From contig DAHXNM010000141.1 in assembly GCA_027365375.1 (NCBI GenBank), positions 1-37,989 on the forward strand: a stretch of DNA of 37,989 nt, in the 5' to 3' direction. This document shows, in pieces, positions 16,535 to 24,688 of this stretch; positions within the stretch are counted from its first letter, which is position 1, and every line of letters starts with the position of its first letter. Made by a program: the position numbers and the translations under genes. The DNA is from Ferrimicrobium sp. GTDB lineage: Bacteria; Actinomycetota; Acidimicrobiia; Acidimicrobiales; Acidimicrobiaceae. The notes under the pieces are model-generated. The model was not told where the DNA came from. It made no database searches and was given only the letters and a program-made list of their open reading frames with translations.

Positions 16535-17665
16535 ATGGCGCAACATGCGCGTGCCAAAAGGAGCAAGGTTCAGCGCTCCAAGCGAAGTCGCCGTGGCAGG
16601 ATTATAGGTATTCTGGTGGTGGTCGTGATTCTCGCCGTCGCGGTGACCATAGGTGCTTTGCAGTCGAGTCGCCAAGTTGTCACACAGACCAAGACCAGAC
16701 ACACGTCTGCTCCCAAGACATCGAAGTCTGTTCCGCCCACGGTTCCAGCGTCTACCCAGGCGCGGTGCCCGTTGACCGATCTTCCTGCGCCTAACGGACA
16801 GGTGCCACAACGCCCAGCCTTGGCGATCAAGGTCGGCAACGACCCAGGAGCGCGTCCACAGAGTGGACTCAGTGAGGCTGACGTGGTCTATGAGGTCCAA
16901 GCGGAGGGTGGTATTACTCGGTTCATAGCCGTGTTTCAATGTCAGACTCCAGCCACCGTGGGTCCGATCAGATCCCTACGTTGGGTCGACTGGCATGTTG
17001 TCCATCAGCTTGGCCACCCCATCCTCGTCTCTGCTGGAGGTATCAATCCTGACATCTCTGCAGTCAAGTCCCAGAGTTGGCTCCACTACATCGATGCGCT
17101 CGCGTTCGTCGGTGCCCCCTTCGAGAGAATTTCTTTTCGAGTTCCTCCTGAAAATCTGTACGGGTCACCCTCAGAGATCTGGTCTTTGGTGTCCTCGAAG
17201 ACACCTCCTCCGAGCCTCTTCGATTTTTCTTCAACGCTACCTCAAGGAGGAGCTAGCGTTGGGACCGTCTATCTGCCCTTCTCGTCTCCTGAGGACGTGA
17301 GCTGGGAGTGGAGCGCGTCGGCGAACAGATTTCTTCGTTTCTATTCGGGGCAACCTGCCAACGGCAACGGTGGTGAGCAGTTGAGCGCGACCAATGTTGT
17401 TATCCAGTTCGTGAATGCTCCTCCAGGTAAGTACAACGAGAGCGGTCCACACAGCCTTGGTGTGCACTCGCAGACGGTCGGAACTGGACCGGCATGGATC
17501 CTGCGTAATGGCGAGATCTTCAAGGGAAGCTGGCAGCGGTCTTCGCTATCACAAACCACCTCGTACCATCTTTCGAATGGTGAACAGATCTCTCTTGCGC
17601 CCGGTCAAACCTGGGTGGAGGTGGTTCCAAACTGGGTACATGCCACCGAGACTGCGCCGTCGTAG
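16535..17665 (+). CDS. Membrane-anchored DUF3048 (YerB-like) protein
   Basis: The 376-residue protein begins with a very basic stretch (residues 1-23), then one membrane helix at about 24-44. A Ser/Thr/Pro linker and an extracellular domain follow. That domain has the hallmarks of DUF3048: RPALAIKVGNDPGARPQSG, ADVVYEVQAEGGITRF, and VGPIRSLRW. The family includes the Bacillus lipoprotein YerB; its biochemical role is not known to me. No lipobox is seen, so it is held by the helix. It starts 38 bases after the degenerate EAL gene with AGGGGAGG upstream, so it may belong to that operon. Confidence 0.85.
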   Translation: MAQHARAKRSKVQRSKRSRRGRIIGILVVVVILAVAVTIGALQSSRQVVTQTKTRHTSAPKTSKSVPPTVPASTQARCPLTDLPAPNGQVPQRPALAIKVGNDPGARPQSGLSEADVVYEVQAEGGITRFIAVFQCQTPATVGPIRSLRWVDWHVVHQLGHPILVSAGGINPDISAVKSQSWLHYIDALAFVGAPFERISFRVPPENLYGSPSEIWSLVSSKTPPPSLFDFSSTLPQGGASVGTVYLPFSSPEDVSWEWSASANRFLRFYSGQPANGNGGEQLSATNVVIQFVNAPPGKYNESGPHSLGVHSQTVGTGPAWILRNGEIFKGSWQRSSLSQTTSYHLSNGEQISLAPGQTWVEVVPNWVHATETAPS

Positions 17666-17747
17666 TGGATCAGGCAAGCAACATTGTTGGCGCAACCCCG
17701 GCGGTGGTTGGGAGCAAAAGTGGTGAAGCTATGATGCAGCGTTGTTA

Positions 17748-19229
17748 ATGGGCGAGGTCCGCCACCAAGGTTCCGGTGGTCAGCCTACCTTCGGTCAACG
17801 GGCCAATGGCATGTTCTTCACTCCGGTGGACGTTGCTACGCGGTTGCTTGCTGCTTTCGTCGAGGAGTACAGTCTCGATGTCCATCGCGTACTTGACTTA
17901 GCTGCAGGTGCAGGTTCTTTGCTCCTGGCTGCCGATCGGGTGCTGCCAGGGTCTCTCACGCTGGTAGGCGTTGAGCAAGATGCGACGGTAGCGGAGAGTT
18001 GCCGTAATGATCTTGCCGAACGAGTGCATGCAAGCAGCGATCTGACCATCTTCCAGGGTGATGGTCTCGACCCTGCAATAAACAGACAGCTCTCGCACCA
18101 GTTTGGTCGCTTCGACTTGGTAGTTGGCAATCCACCGTTCTTGAGCCCACGACTGCGTTCGCTTCGCTATGAGGGTAGCAACGGTGTGGAGTGGAGTAAG
18201 CTTCGTCGCTCATATGCTGATATCACAAGGGCGACCACCGATCTCTCTGCCTACTTTGTCGCTCGAGCCTTTGAGCATCTGCGCGTGGGTGGGGTGTGCG
18301 CGATGATAGTTCCAATCTCATTTCTATCCTCAGACGGCGCCTCCGAAGTCCGACGGGTAATTGAAGGACAGGGTGAGGTTCTAAAGGTTGATCGCCTTCC
18401 GGATGATGCCTTTGCCGCATCGGTGGCTACGGTATGTCTATGGGTTCGTAGATTGAGTGAGCAGGTAACTCGATCGAGTTCTGAAGGGACGAGCTGGGGG
18501 TCATGGATCGCCGAGTCGCCGAAGCTCGAGCTTCCAGGGTCGTTGCGAGTCAGGGATTTAGCTCGAGTGACTGCTGGCTTTCGTGATGAGTTCTATCAGG
18601 TGGTAGCTGAGGTTAAGGAGGTAGACAACGCCACTGTGTCATTGACCGATCAAGGGTGGCATCAAGTGTTTACTGTTGGACACCTGGGTTGGGGAGAACC
18701 GTTATGGGGACACCGTCCCGTCAGGATAGGTGGGCATGCTCTCCTCCATCCGGCGGTGTCGTCAGCTGCGGTTTCGTCGATGAAGAACGCCATGCGTGCA
18801 CTCTTAGTTCCAAAGCTTGTCATCGCGCCGCAAAAACGAGTCGTCGCGCCTTGTATAGATTCCGAGGGATCGGTGGTGCCGTTAACTCCAGTGATCTCTG
18901 TCCTTGCAGCCGATGGTTCAAGGTTGTCACTCTCACTCTTGGCTGCTGCGCTCGGTTCGCCGGTTGCAGCCGCTTATCTTGAACATCGCTGTGCAGGTAC
19001 TGCGTTGAGCACTAAGGCACTGAAGTTCTCTGCGCGAGATGTAGGCGATGTGCCTTTACCTTTGAACCGAGAGGCCTGGGAACGGGCGGGTCATCTCTGG
19101 CCGGCCTGGGGAGCGGGAAGGTTGGGACCCTACCTGGACGCGATACGCGATGCCTACTCGATCGAAGAACCGAGTTGGGGTGAGTTGCTTGATTGGTGGC
19201 TCCCTCGCATCGGCCAAGTCGTGGAGTAA
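17748..19229 (+). CDS. Solitary N6-adenine-type DNA methyltransferase
   Basis: This protein of about 493 residues has a class I methyltransferase fold. Motif I for S-adenosylmethionine is LDLAAGAGSLLLAAD, an acidic turn follows in GVEQD, and motif IV is NPPF (VVGNPPFLSP), the mark of N6-adenine or amino-group DNA methylases. The C-terminal 250 residues look like a target-recognition region (AGFRDEFYQV and so on), as in Eco57I/TaqI-type enzymes. No restriction nuclease or specificity subunit flanks it, so it may be an orphan regulatory methylase or a relic. Start choice is weak: ATG at 17748 or TTG at 17742, neither with a good ribosome site. Confidence 0.8.
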   Translation: MGEVRHQGSGGQPTFGQRANGMFFTPVDVATRLLAAFVEEYSLDVHRVLDLAAGAGSLLLAADRVLPGSLTLVGVEQDATVAESCRNDLAERVHASSDLTIFQGDGLDPAINRQLSHQFGRFDLVVGNPPFLSPRLRSLRYEGSNGVEWSKLRRSYADITRATTDLSAYFVARAFEHLRVGGVCAMIVPISFLSSDGASEVRRVIEGQGEVLKVDRLPDDAFAASVATVCLWVRRLSEQVTRSSSEGTSWGSWIAESPKLELPGSLRVRDLARVTAGFRDEFYQVVAEVKEVDNATVSLTDQGWHQVFTVGHLGWGEPLWGHRPVRIGGHALLHPAVSSAAVSSMKNAMRALLVPKLVIAPQKRVVAPCIDSEGSVVPLTPVISVLAADGSRLSLSLLAAALGSPVAAAYLEHRCAGTALSTKALKFSARDVGDVPLPLNREAWERAGHLWPAWGAGRLGPYLDAIRDAYSIEEPSWGELLDWWLPRIGQVVE

Positions 19230-19233
19230 TGAG

Positions 19234-19362
19234 GCGTCATCTCCAGCGAAACTCGGGCAAAACACCAACGAGACTCTTGCGGGTCTCGTTGGTGTCTGGG
19301 GGTTTGGGATGGGGTTGTTGGTACTCTCCAACCTATGCCGGTTTCTTGTGAGTTGGCTGGTA
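19234..19362. repeat. 129-bp direct repeat with hairpins, copy 1
   Basis: Starts five bases after the methylase stop. It matches 19486-19614 at 127 of 129 positions. It contains a long stem (ACACCAACGAGAC at 19262-19274 with 19283-19295, extended by wobble and GC pairs) and a smaller GTTGG-TACTCT-CCAAC hairpin. On the minus strand the long stem is followed by TTTT; on the plus strand it is not. Confidence 0.9.
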
Positions 19363-19485
19363 ACTGAGATCAGGAATGCTGGGATTGTCCGCTAAGTTGC
19401 TTTTGGTCCCTCTAGCTGAGAATCACTGCATCGTTGGCTGGCGAGCTATGGCTCATCCCAGGTTGATGAGATATCGGAGTGATAC

Positions 19486-19614
19486 GCGTCATCTCCAGCG
19501 AAACTCGGGCATAACACCAACGAGACCCTTGCGGGTCTCGTTGGTGTCTGGGGGTTTGGGATGGGGTTGTTGGTACTCTCCAACCTATGCCGGTTTCTTG
19601 TGAGTTGGCTGGTA
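19486..19614. repeat. 129-bp direct repeat with hairpins, copy 2
   Basis: Same element as copy 1, 252 bases further on. Its main stem is perfect over 15 base pairs (19514-19528 with 19533-19547) with a TTGC loop. The change that differs between copies within the stem is C-G here and a T-G wobble in copy 1, so both copies can fold. It has no open frame of note and no inverted ends like an IS. Confidence 0.9.
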
Positions 19615-19631
19615 GCGGCTTGAGTCCTCCC

Positions 19632-19916
19632 ATGGATAAATCCGGCGACCTCCAACTTGACGCTCGTTTTAGCGAGCTGCCGGGTAGCCGCGTGATCTCA
19701 AACCCGATTCCTCTCGAGTTCATAGTGGAGGCAAATAAGCTCGCCGGCGTAGTTCGTATTAGTTCTCCACGCTTCTTTGCCGTCTATTGCCCCATCATGA
19801 GAGCTCCGATGCACGGGTATGGCGGATGGGTTGCAACTGTCAGTCGCCTTCAGGAGTTAGAGTTGCTAGATTTCAGGAGATTGAACCGGGGTTTCGGAGG
19901 ATGGGTGAGTGATTAA
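19632..19916 (+). CDS. Hypothetical small protein
   Basis: An ATG at 19632 opens 94 codons, just beyond repeat copy 2. I recognise no family. The protein is soluble-looking, with VVRISSPRFFAVYCP in the middle and a Gly/Trp-rich end containing GYGGWVATV and GFGGWVSD. No clear ribosome site precedes it. The frame stays open 45 bases upstream into the repeat, so chance openness is possible. I keep it only as a candidate. Confidence 0.25.
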   Translation: MDKSGDLQLDARFSELPGSRVISNPIPLEFIVEANKLAGVVRISSPRFFAVYCPIMRAPMHGYGGWVATVSRLQELELLDFRRLNRGFGGWVSD

Positions 19917-20153
19917 CTTCTCGGTAAAAAGGATCCTCGAGGAGTGAACTTTATCTGACTCGCTGGATTCGATGAGCCGCAGGCGGATTTCTCGATTCTG
20001 ATGCTATCGTCGGTTGGTCACACAGCCCTCTACCATGATCACGGAAACCTTTGGAACCAGGGTGATTCCTAGATCGCAGAGTCTTCGTAAAGACAGGTAG
20101 GCTCAAGAGCCACATGAACGGTCTGCGAGGCTCGGTCCTGCAGGGCAGAGAGG
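19917..20153. other. Gene-free stretch before the disulfide oxidoreductase
   Basis: No gene is supported here. Together with 19363-19485, between the repeat copies, it makes a 924-base interval from 19230 that holds only the two repeats and the doubtful small frame. Confidence 0.4.
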
Positions 20154-21578
20154 ATGTCATTCGTGAGGTTTTTTGACGTTGTGCTCTTAGGTGCTGGATC
20201 GGCCGCAGAGTTGATTTGGCCCCATCTTCCCGGAAAATCGGTAGCAGTCGTTGAGGCAAATCGTGTCGGAGGCGAGTGCCCTTTCGTCTCTTGTATGCCC
20301 TCAAAGGCACTTCTTCGATCTGCACAGGTACGCAGATTAGTTTCGCAGGCGCATACGCTCGGGGCCGTATCCTCCCCCTTGGTCCTAGATGATGGGGCAA
20401 AGGCGTTTGCTGCGGCGGTACAGCGGAGAGATCGGATCGTAGAACATCGCGACGATAGTGACAATGCTGCAGAGCTGATCGAATCTGGCGCCATGCTGTA
20501 TCGGGGGCGTGGGCGAGTACAGGGTCCAGGTCGGCTGATTGTAGAGGACGATAGTAGGGCTGTCGAAGAGCTTTCCTATGGAGAACTTGTTGTTGCCACC
20601 GGGTCATCACCGGTGATACCGCCGATCCCTGGACTCGATCTTGTGCCTACCTGGAGGAGTGACGAGGCGCTGAGTTCTTCGGAACTTCCGGATTCGTTAG
20701 CTATCTTGGGAGGAGGGGCGGTAGGGTGCGAGCTTGCTCAAGTGTATGCAACATTCGGTGTAGATACCACCCTTATTGAGGCTGCCGACCATCTCCTTCC
20801 GCACGAAGATCCTGTTATTGGTGAAATTCTTGCCGATGCACTGCAAAGATCGGGAGTCAAAGTACGGATGGGTGCAAAGCTAGTCAAAGCCGAGCCTCAT
20901 GAGGTTGGAGCACTGCTGATTATGGAGACGGGTGCCGAACTTTGTGTGTCCCGAGTTCTCGTTGCTGTCGGTCGCCGGCCAAATATCGCCAATCTTGGCC
21001 TCGAGACGCTCGGTGTAGACCCAGATAGCCATGCGTTGGAGGTCGACGCACAGGGTAGGGTCGTCGGCATCGACCATCTTTGGGCTGTTGGGGATGTCAC
21101 TGCGATTGCACCCTTCACTCATACAGCAAGCTACCAAGGACGAGTAGTTGCAGCGAACCTGCAAGGGGGTGAGAGGCGTGCGGACTATCGGGCGATTCCT
21201 CGCTGTGTCTATACAGATCCTCCGGTCGCGGCGGTCGGGCTCACGGCGGATGAGGCAGGCTCACGCGGACTAGAGATACGCGAAGCATCGTTTCCACTCA
21301 ACTCCACGGCTCGGGCGGTTTCAGATGGGAACGATATCGGTATCTTGAATCTGATAGCGGATGCACGCCGGGGCATACTCGTGGGTGCAGCGATGATCGG
21401 TGCTGGTGCCGACGAGATGATCGCAGAGGCGGTGTTGGCGATTCGAGCTGAGATACCGATCTCACTCCTGATAGATCTAGTGCATGCGTTTCCCATCTAT
21501 GGAGAGGCTTACGAACCTCCGTTACGGCAGCTCTTAGGTCTAGATACTGATGACACACCAATGGCTTCTGGCAGATAG
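20154..21578 (+). CDS. Class I pyridine nucleotide-disulfide oxidoreductase, MerA/Lpd-like
   Basis: It is a 474-residue flavoprotein. FAD binds at LLGAGSAAE (12-19) and the redox-active disulfide is GGECPFVSCMPSK (C42 and C47). The NAD(P) fold is AILGGGAVGCELA near residue 186, and WAVGDVT contacts FAD. The interface domain ends HAFPIYGEAYEPPL, where lipoamide dehydrogenases have H-P-T-x-x-E: the catalytic His is Phe while the Glu stays. Mercuric reductases also lack that His, but this protein has neither their C-terminal Cys pair nor the N-terminal metal-binding domain. It is a reductase of an unknown disulfide or electron acceptor. ATG at 20154 or GTG at 20163 may be the start; the latter has the better-spaced GAGAGG. 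Confidence 0.85.
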   Translation: MSFVRFFDVVLLGAGSAAELIWPHLPGKSVAVVEANRVGGECPFVSCMPSKALLRSAQVRRLVSQAHTLGAVSSPLVLDDGAKAFAAAVQRRDRIVEHRDDSDNAAELIESGAMLYRGRGRVQGPGRLIVEDDSRAVEELSYGELVVATGSSPVIPPIPGLDLVPTWRSDEALSSSELPDSLAILGGGAVGCELAQVYATFGVDTTLIEAADHLLPHEDPVIGEILADALQRSGVKVRMGAKLVKAEPHEVGALLIMETGAELCVSRVLVAVGRRPNIANLGLETLGVDPDSHALEVDAQGRVVGIDHLWAVGDVTAIAPFTHTASYQGRVVAANLQGGERRADYRAIPRCVYTDPPVAAVGLTADEAGSRGLEIREASFPLNSTARAVSDGNDIGILNLIADARRGILVGAAMIGAGADEMIAEAVLAIRAEIPISLLIDLVHAFPIYGEAYEPPLRQLLGLDTDDTPMASGR

Positions 21579-21744
21579 CATGCCGCTTACTGGCTCCGCC
21601 AATACTCACTGAGAGTGTCAAAACTGATTACCAATTCCTGAGTTCGTGTATGCTAAGCGCTGCTAGATGTTGAGTGGATTGGGAGACAACTGACGCCTCC
21701 CTTGTCGCGCTTTGGAGCTTTTCCGGGGAGTTTAGGGTGTTGAG

Positions 21745-23202
21745 TTGGTGGTTCGTAAAGCTAGGCCGATAGTCGCTATCTTTTTGTTGGCCTCCTCTCT
21801 TAGTGTCATGATGACCGTACATGCATCGAGGCGACTCCCAGCGGTGCGTCTCAACTCATCTCATTATGGATATGTGCTCGCAGGTGCCGGCGGTGCGACC
21901 TATAGTTTCGGATCCACAAACTATGGATCTACATATTCAGATGGGCTTACTGGGCTCACCGGGGCTCACCCGTTGAGCGCGCCGGTTGTCGCGATAGCCA
22001 CAGACCCTGCAGGTGGCTATTGGATGGCGGCCAAAGACGGAGGGGTATTCAATTTCGGCAACGCGGCATTTCATGGATCCACCTACAGCTACGGGATCAC
22101 TGGCCTGGGAGGATCTCATCCGCTCAATGCTCCAATCGTCGGCATGGCCGCTACCCCTGGTGGCAATGGCTATTGGTTGGTCGGAGCCGACGGAGGTGTA
22201 TTTGACTTTGGAACTGCTTCGTTCCTTGGTTCTGAGGGGGGAAAGAGCATCCCCGCCCCGGTCGTAGGTATTGGAGGCATGACCGCCCAGTTCTCAATTA
22301 CCACTACGTCGCTCCCAAGCGCCACTTCGAACCAGACCTACAGCACCACGCTCAGTGCTGCAGGCGGAGTTGGTGCCAATACCTGGTCTGCCACTGGATT
22401 GCCCGCTGGGCTATCGATGTCATCCTCTGGAGTAATCAGCGGAACGCCAGGTAATGCGGGCACTGCTTCGGTGGTGGTCACGGTGACTGATCAAGCTGGT
22501 CAATCGGCAACTGCTGATCTCAAACTGACCACGAATCCCCAATTGCTCACCTCAGCCTCCCCAAATTGGTCGGGCTATATCGTGCAAGACGGTGCTTTTA
22601 ATGGGGTGAGTGCTACCTTCAACGTCGCGGGCTTGACAAGTCCTCAGCCTTCTGTGTGCAATACTGGTAGTAGCGGTTCACTCAGTCAGTACTGTGCGAC
22701 GGCAGAGTGGGTAGGGGTGGACGGTGCCAACAACTCTGACCTCATCCAGGCTGGCGTCGTAGATGTGCCGGTAGTCGGGACCAACAGCTACTGCATCCGG
22801 CCTTGGTGGGAGATCCTTCCAGCCGCGGTTACCTACTTTGCCAGTAGTTGCAATGCGGTGTCCGCTGGCGATAGCGTCTCCGTCGATGTCTACGAAACAT
22901 CTACCGCGAACCTTTGGAATATACAGATCAAAGATAACACCAACGGACTGTCGTTTTCGACTCAGCAGTCCTATGCTGGTCCAGGTGCCTCGGCCGAGTG
23001 GATCGTGGAGGCTCCGACTTCGAGCCAAGGGATAACGACATTGTCGCCCTACACTCCGGTCACGTTCACGAACCCAAGCTACTCTCTGGCTCCGACGGGT
23101 GGTGTCGATCAACAGACGGCTGTGGTTATGGTCCAAAACGGGAGTGAGGTATCGGTTCCGATCAAGAGTACGAGTAACTCATTCACGGTGGCCTATCAGT
23201 AG
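21745..23202 (+). CDS. Secreted G1-family (eqolisin) acid endopeptidase with repeat and Ig-like domains
   Basis: It is 485 residues. A signal peptide (basic start, hydrophobic residues about 8-24) is followed by two to three Gly-rich repeats at 40-175 (e.g. GYWLVGADGGVFDFG). A putative Ig domain lies at about 183-265 (GLPAGLSMSSSGVISGTP), and the peptidase is at about 270-485. The catalytic domain has NWSGY, EWVGVDG and SDLIQAGV with Q335 as the likely catalytic Gln. AEWIVEAP holds E418 and E422, one being the catalytic Glu. Glutamic peptidases work at very low pH and resist pepstatin, which fits an acidophile digesting protein outside the cell. The start is TTG at 21745 or GTG at 21748, after TTTAGGGTG. 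Confidence 0.88.
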   Translation: MVVRKARPIVAIFLLASSLSVMMTVHASRRLPAVRLNSSHYGYVLAGAGGATYSFGSTNYGSTYSDGLTGLTGAHPLSAPVVAIATDPAGGYWMAAKDGGVFNFGNAAFHGSTYSYGITGLGGSHPLNAPIVGMAATPGGNGYWLVGADGGVFDFGTASFLGSEGGKSIPAPVVGIGGMTAQFSITTTSLPSATSNQTYSTTLSAAGGVGANTWSATGLPAGLSMSSSGVISGTPGNAGTASVVVTVTDQAGQSATADLKLTTNPQLLTSASPNWSGYIVQDGAFNGVSATFNVAGLTSPQPSVCNTGSSGSLSQYCATAEWVGVDGANNSDLIQAGVVDVPVVGTNSYCIRPWWEILPAAVTYFASSCNAVSAGDSVSVDVYETSTANLWNIQIKDNTNGLSFSTQQSYAGPGASAEWIVEAPTSSQGITTLSPYTPVTFTNPSYSLAPTGGVDQQTAVVMVQNGSEVSVPIKSTSNSFTVAYQ

Positions 23203-23482
23203 CTTAAGCGTCGTTACAGCCTCGTTCGAGGTGTGACCGCATGCAGTATGTAAGAGCAGGGGCGGTGCACCACGTGTATTGTTTATGAGTTGTCGCAGGC
23301 GTTCCTGGTAGCGTCTCCATGTGGTGATCTATGGCTTGTGTCTGCGGCCGTTCGCCTAATGATCTCCTGTTGGGACGCCTCTTGTAGGGAGACAAGCTCA
23401 AGGGAGGGCCTGTGTGGCTCATCGTACTCAACACCACGAGAAGTTGTTGGTGCTTGTAGCTAGTTAGACAATCCTTCGATGG

Positions 23483-24271
23483 CTAAGACGAGGCGTTGGG
23501 TGATGGCACAAGAGCGTCGAGCTCAGCAAGAAACTGCTGGCAGTCAGCGTGGATTTTGATGACACCCCGGTCGTCGTAACGGGTTGGTCCTTGGTTGACG
23601 ACGACGACCTCCTTGCCTCGATCGAGTGCGAAGGCGACGAGCCGTGCAGCCGGATTTACCGAAAGCGTACTCCCTAGAACAAGCACCACCTCTGTTGTCT
23701 CGATGAGCGCTTGAGCCAGTTCGATCCTTGCTGGTGGCACCGGCTCTCCGAAGGTCACCGTGTTTGAGGTGAGCACCCCGCCACAGGAGCCTGAGTCGAA
23801 GCGGATGCGACAACGTGGGTCTCGGTCACCTTGAACGACACGTTCGAGTGCCTCGTCCATCGGTTTGATATCTCCGCAGCTAAGGCATCGGGACTCGTGA
23901 ATGCAGCCGTGAAGTTCTATAAGTGGGTAGTGGTAACCGGTGCTCAACCGATGAAGGCCATCGACGTTTTGAGTGATCACCCCTTGGAGGCGGCCCGCAC
24001 GAGCGAGCGATTCTAGGCAATGGTGTCCAGGTGTAGATTGAGCGCGATAAAGAGGGTTGGTGAGCCGGTCGTGCCATAGTTTTGCCCTCAGTTCCGGATC
24101 TTGCCGGTATTGGCTTACCCGGGAGTGTTTTGATGCGGCTGGATTCTTGGTCCAGACACCCTCAGGCCCGCGGTAGTCGGGGATTCCAGCCGCCGTCGAC
24201 AGGCCGGCTCCCGTGAAAGCTACAATCGTCGTCCTTTGAAGCTCGTCTAGGGTTGGGTGCAATCTGTTCAA
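23483..24271 (-). CDS. Sir2-family NAD-dependent protein deacylase
   Basis: This is a 262-residue sirtuin. The NAD motif is FTGAGLSTAAGIPDYRG (19-35), ITQNVDGLH follows, and the catalytic His is in ELHGCIHESRC. A zinc ribbon begins CLSC and closes near SGSCGG, and VLVLGSTLSVNPAA is the nucleotide-contact block. It removes acyl groups from lysines using NAD. The start is a TTG at 24271 that overlaps the PPOX stop as TTGA. This is the last gene of a three-gene minus-strand operon with an MFS transporter and the PPOX protein. The pairing gives no clear substrate. Confidence 0.92.
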   Translation of the reverse strand: MNRLHPTLDELQRTTIVAFTGAGLSTAAGIPDYRGPEGVWTKNPAASKHSRVSQYRQDPELRAKLWHDRLTNPLYRAQSTPGHHCLESLARAGRLQGVITQNVDGLHRLSTGYHYPLIELHGCIHESRCLSCGDIKPMDEALERVVQGDRDPRCRIRFDSGSCGGVLTSNTVTFGEPVPPARIELAQALIETTEVVLVLGSTLSVNPAARLVAFALDRGKEVVVVNQGPTRYDDRGVIKIHADCQQFLAELDALVPSPNASS

Positions 24272-24678
24272 CCGCTGATGCTGGGTCCGATTCGTGTCGT
24301 GGTGATCTCGATGAGAACACGACGTTCAGCGATCATCGATGCACGATATCCCTCCCAGTCGTTATGTTCGCCCGCAGCTAGCCGGTAGTACTGAACCAGC
24401 TCCTCCATCGCTTCTGGCAAGGAGTGAACCGATGCGACCCCGTCGATCTGGATCCAGTCGCCGAAGAAAGCGTCCGGGAACACGCAGACAAAGGCGGATG
24501 GATTATTACGAAGGTTTTTTGTCTTTATAGCGGTCTCCCGAGATGAGATTCCTATGGTGCTTGCTGTGAGTCGAACGGCGAGTACCGGCGAGAGCTGGAT
24601 ACTGCGATCCTTGCGGAAGGTTCCTAAGACTGCATGATGGTTGCTGTCGAGAAAGTCGAGCGTGGGTGGTGAGGCCAT
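24268..24678 (-). CDS. PPOX-class flavin- or F420-dependent protein
   Basis: The 136-residue protein has the split-barrel fold of pyridoxamine-phosphate-oxidase-like proteins. It opens LDFLDSNHHAVLGTFRKDRS, then QLSPVLAV, KTKNLRNNPSAFVCVF and IQIDGVASV, the usual strand pattern. Actinobacterial members use F420 or FMN to reduce small molecules. I start it at the ATG at 24678, ten bases after the MFS stop with AGGA upstream; an in-frame start at 24732 would add 18 residues lying inside the MFS gene. It overlaps the sirtuin start by four bases. The cofactor is not decided by sequence. Confidence 0.82.
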   Translation of the reverse strand: MASPPTLDFLDSNHHAVLGTFRKDRSIQLSPVLAVRLTASTIGISSRETAIKTKNLRNNPSAFVCVFPDAFFGDWIQIDGVASVHSLPEAMEELVQYYRLAAGEHNDWEGYRASMIAERRVLIEITTTRIGPSISG

Positions 24679-24688
24679 GAGGTTAATC

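Noticed and set aside
19951-20610. Open frame of 219 codons on the minus strand
   Set aside because: It overlaps the start of the disulfide oxidoreductase, whose FAD and disulfide motifs are decisive; the minus frame is Arg/Pro/His-rich shadow sequence.
20154-21578. Mercuric reductase
   Set aside because: No C-terminal Cys pair, no N-terminal metal-binding domain and no mer genes around it.
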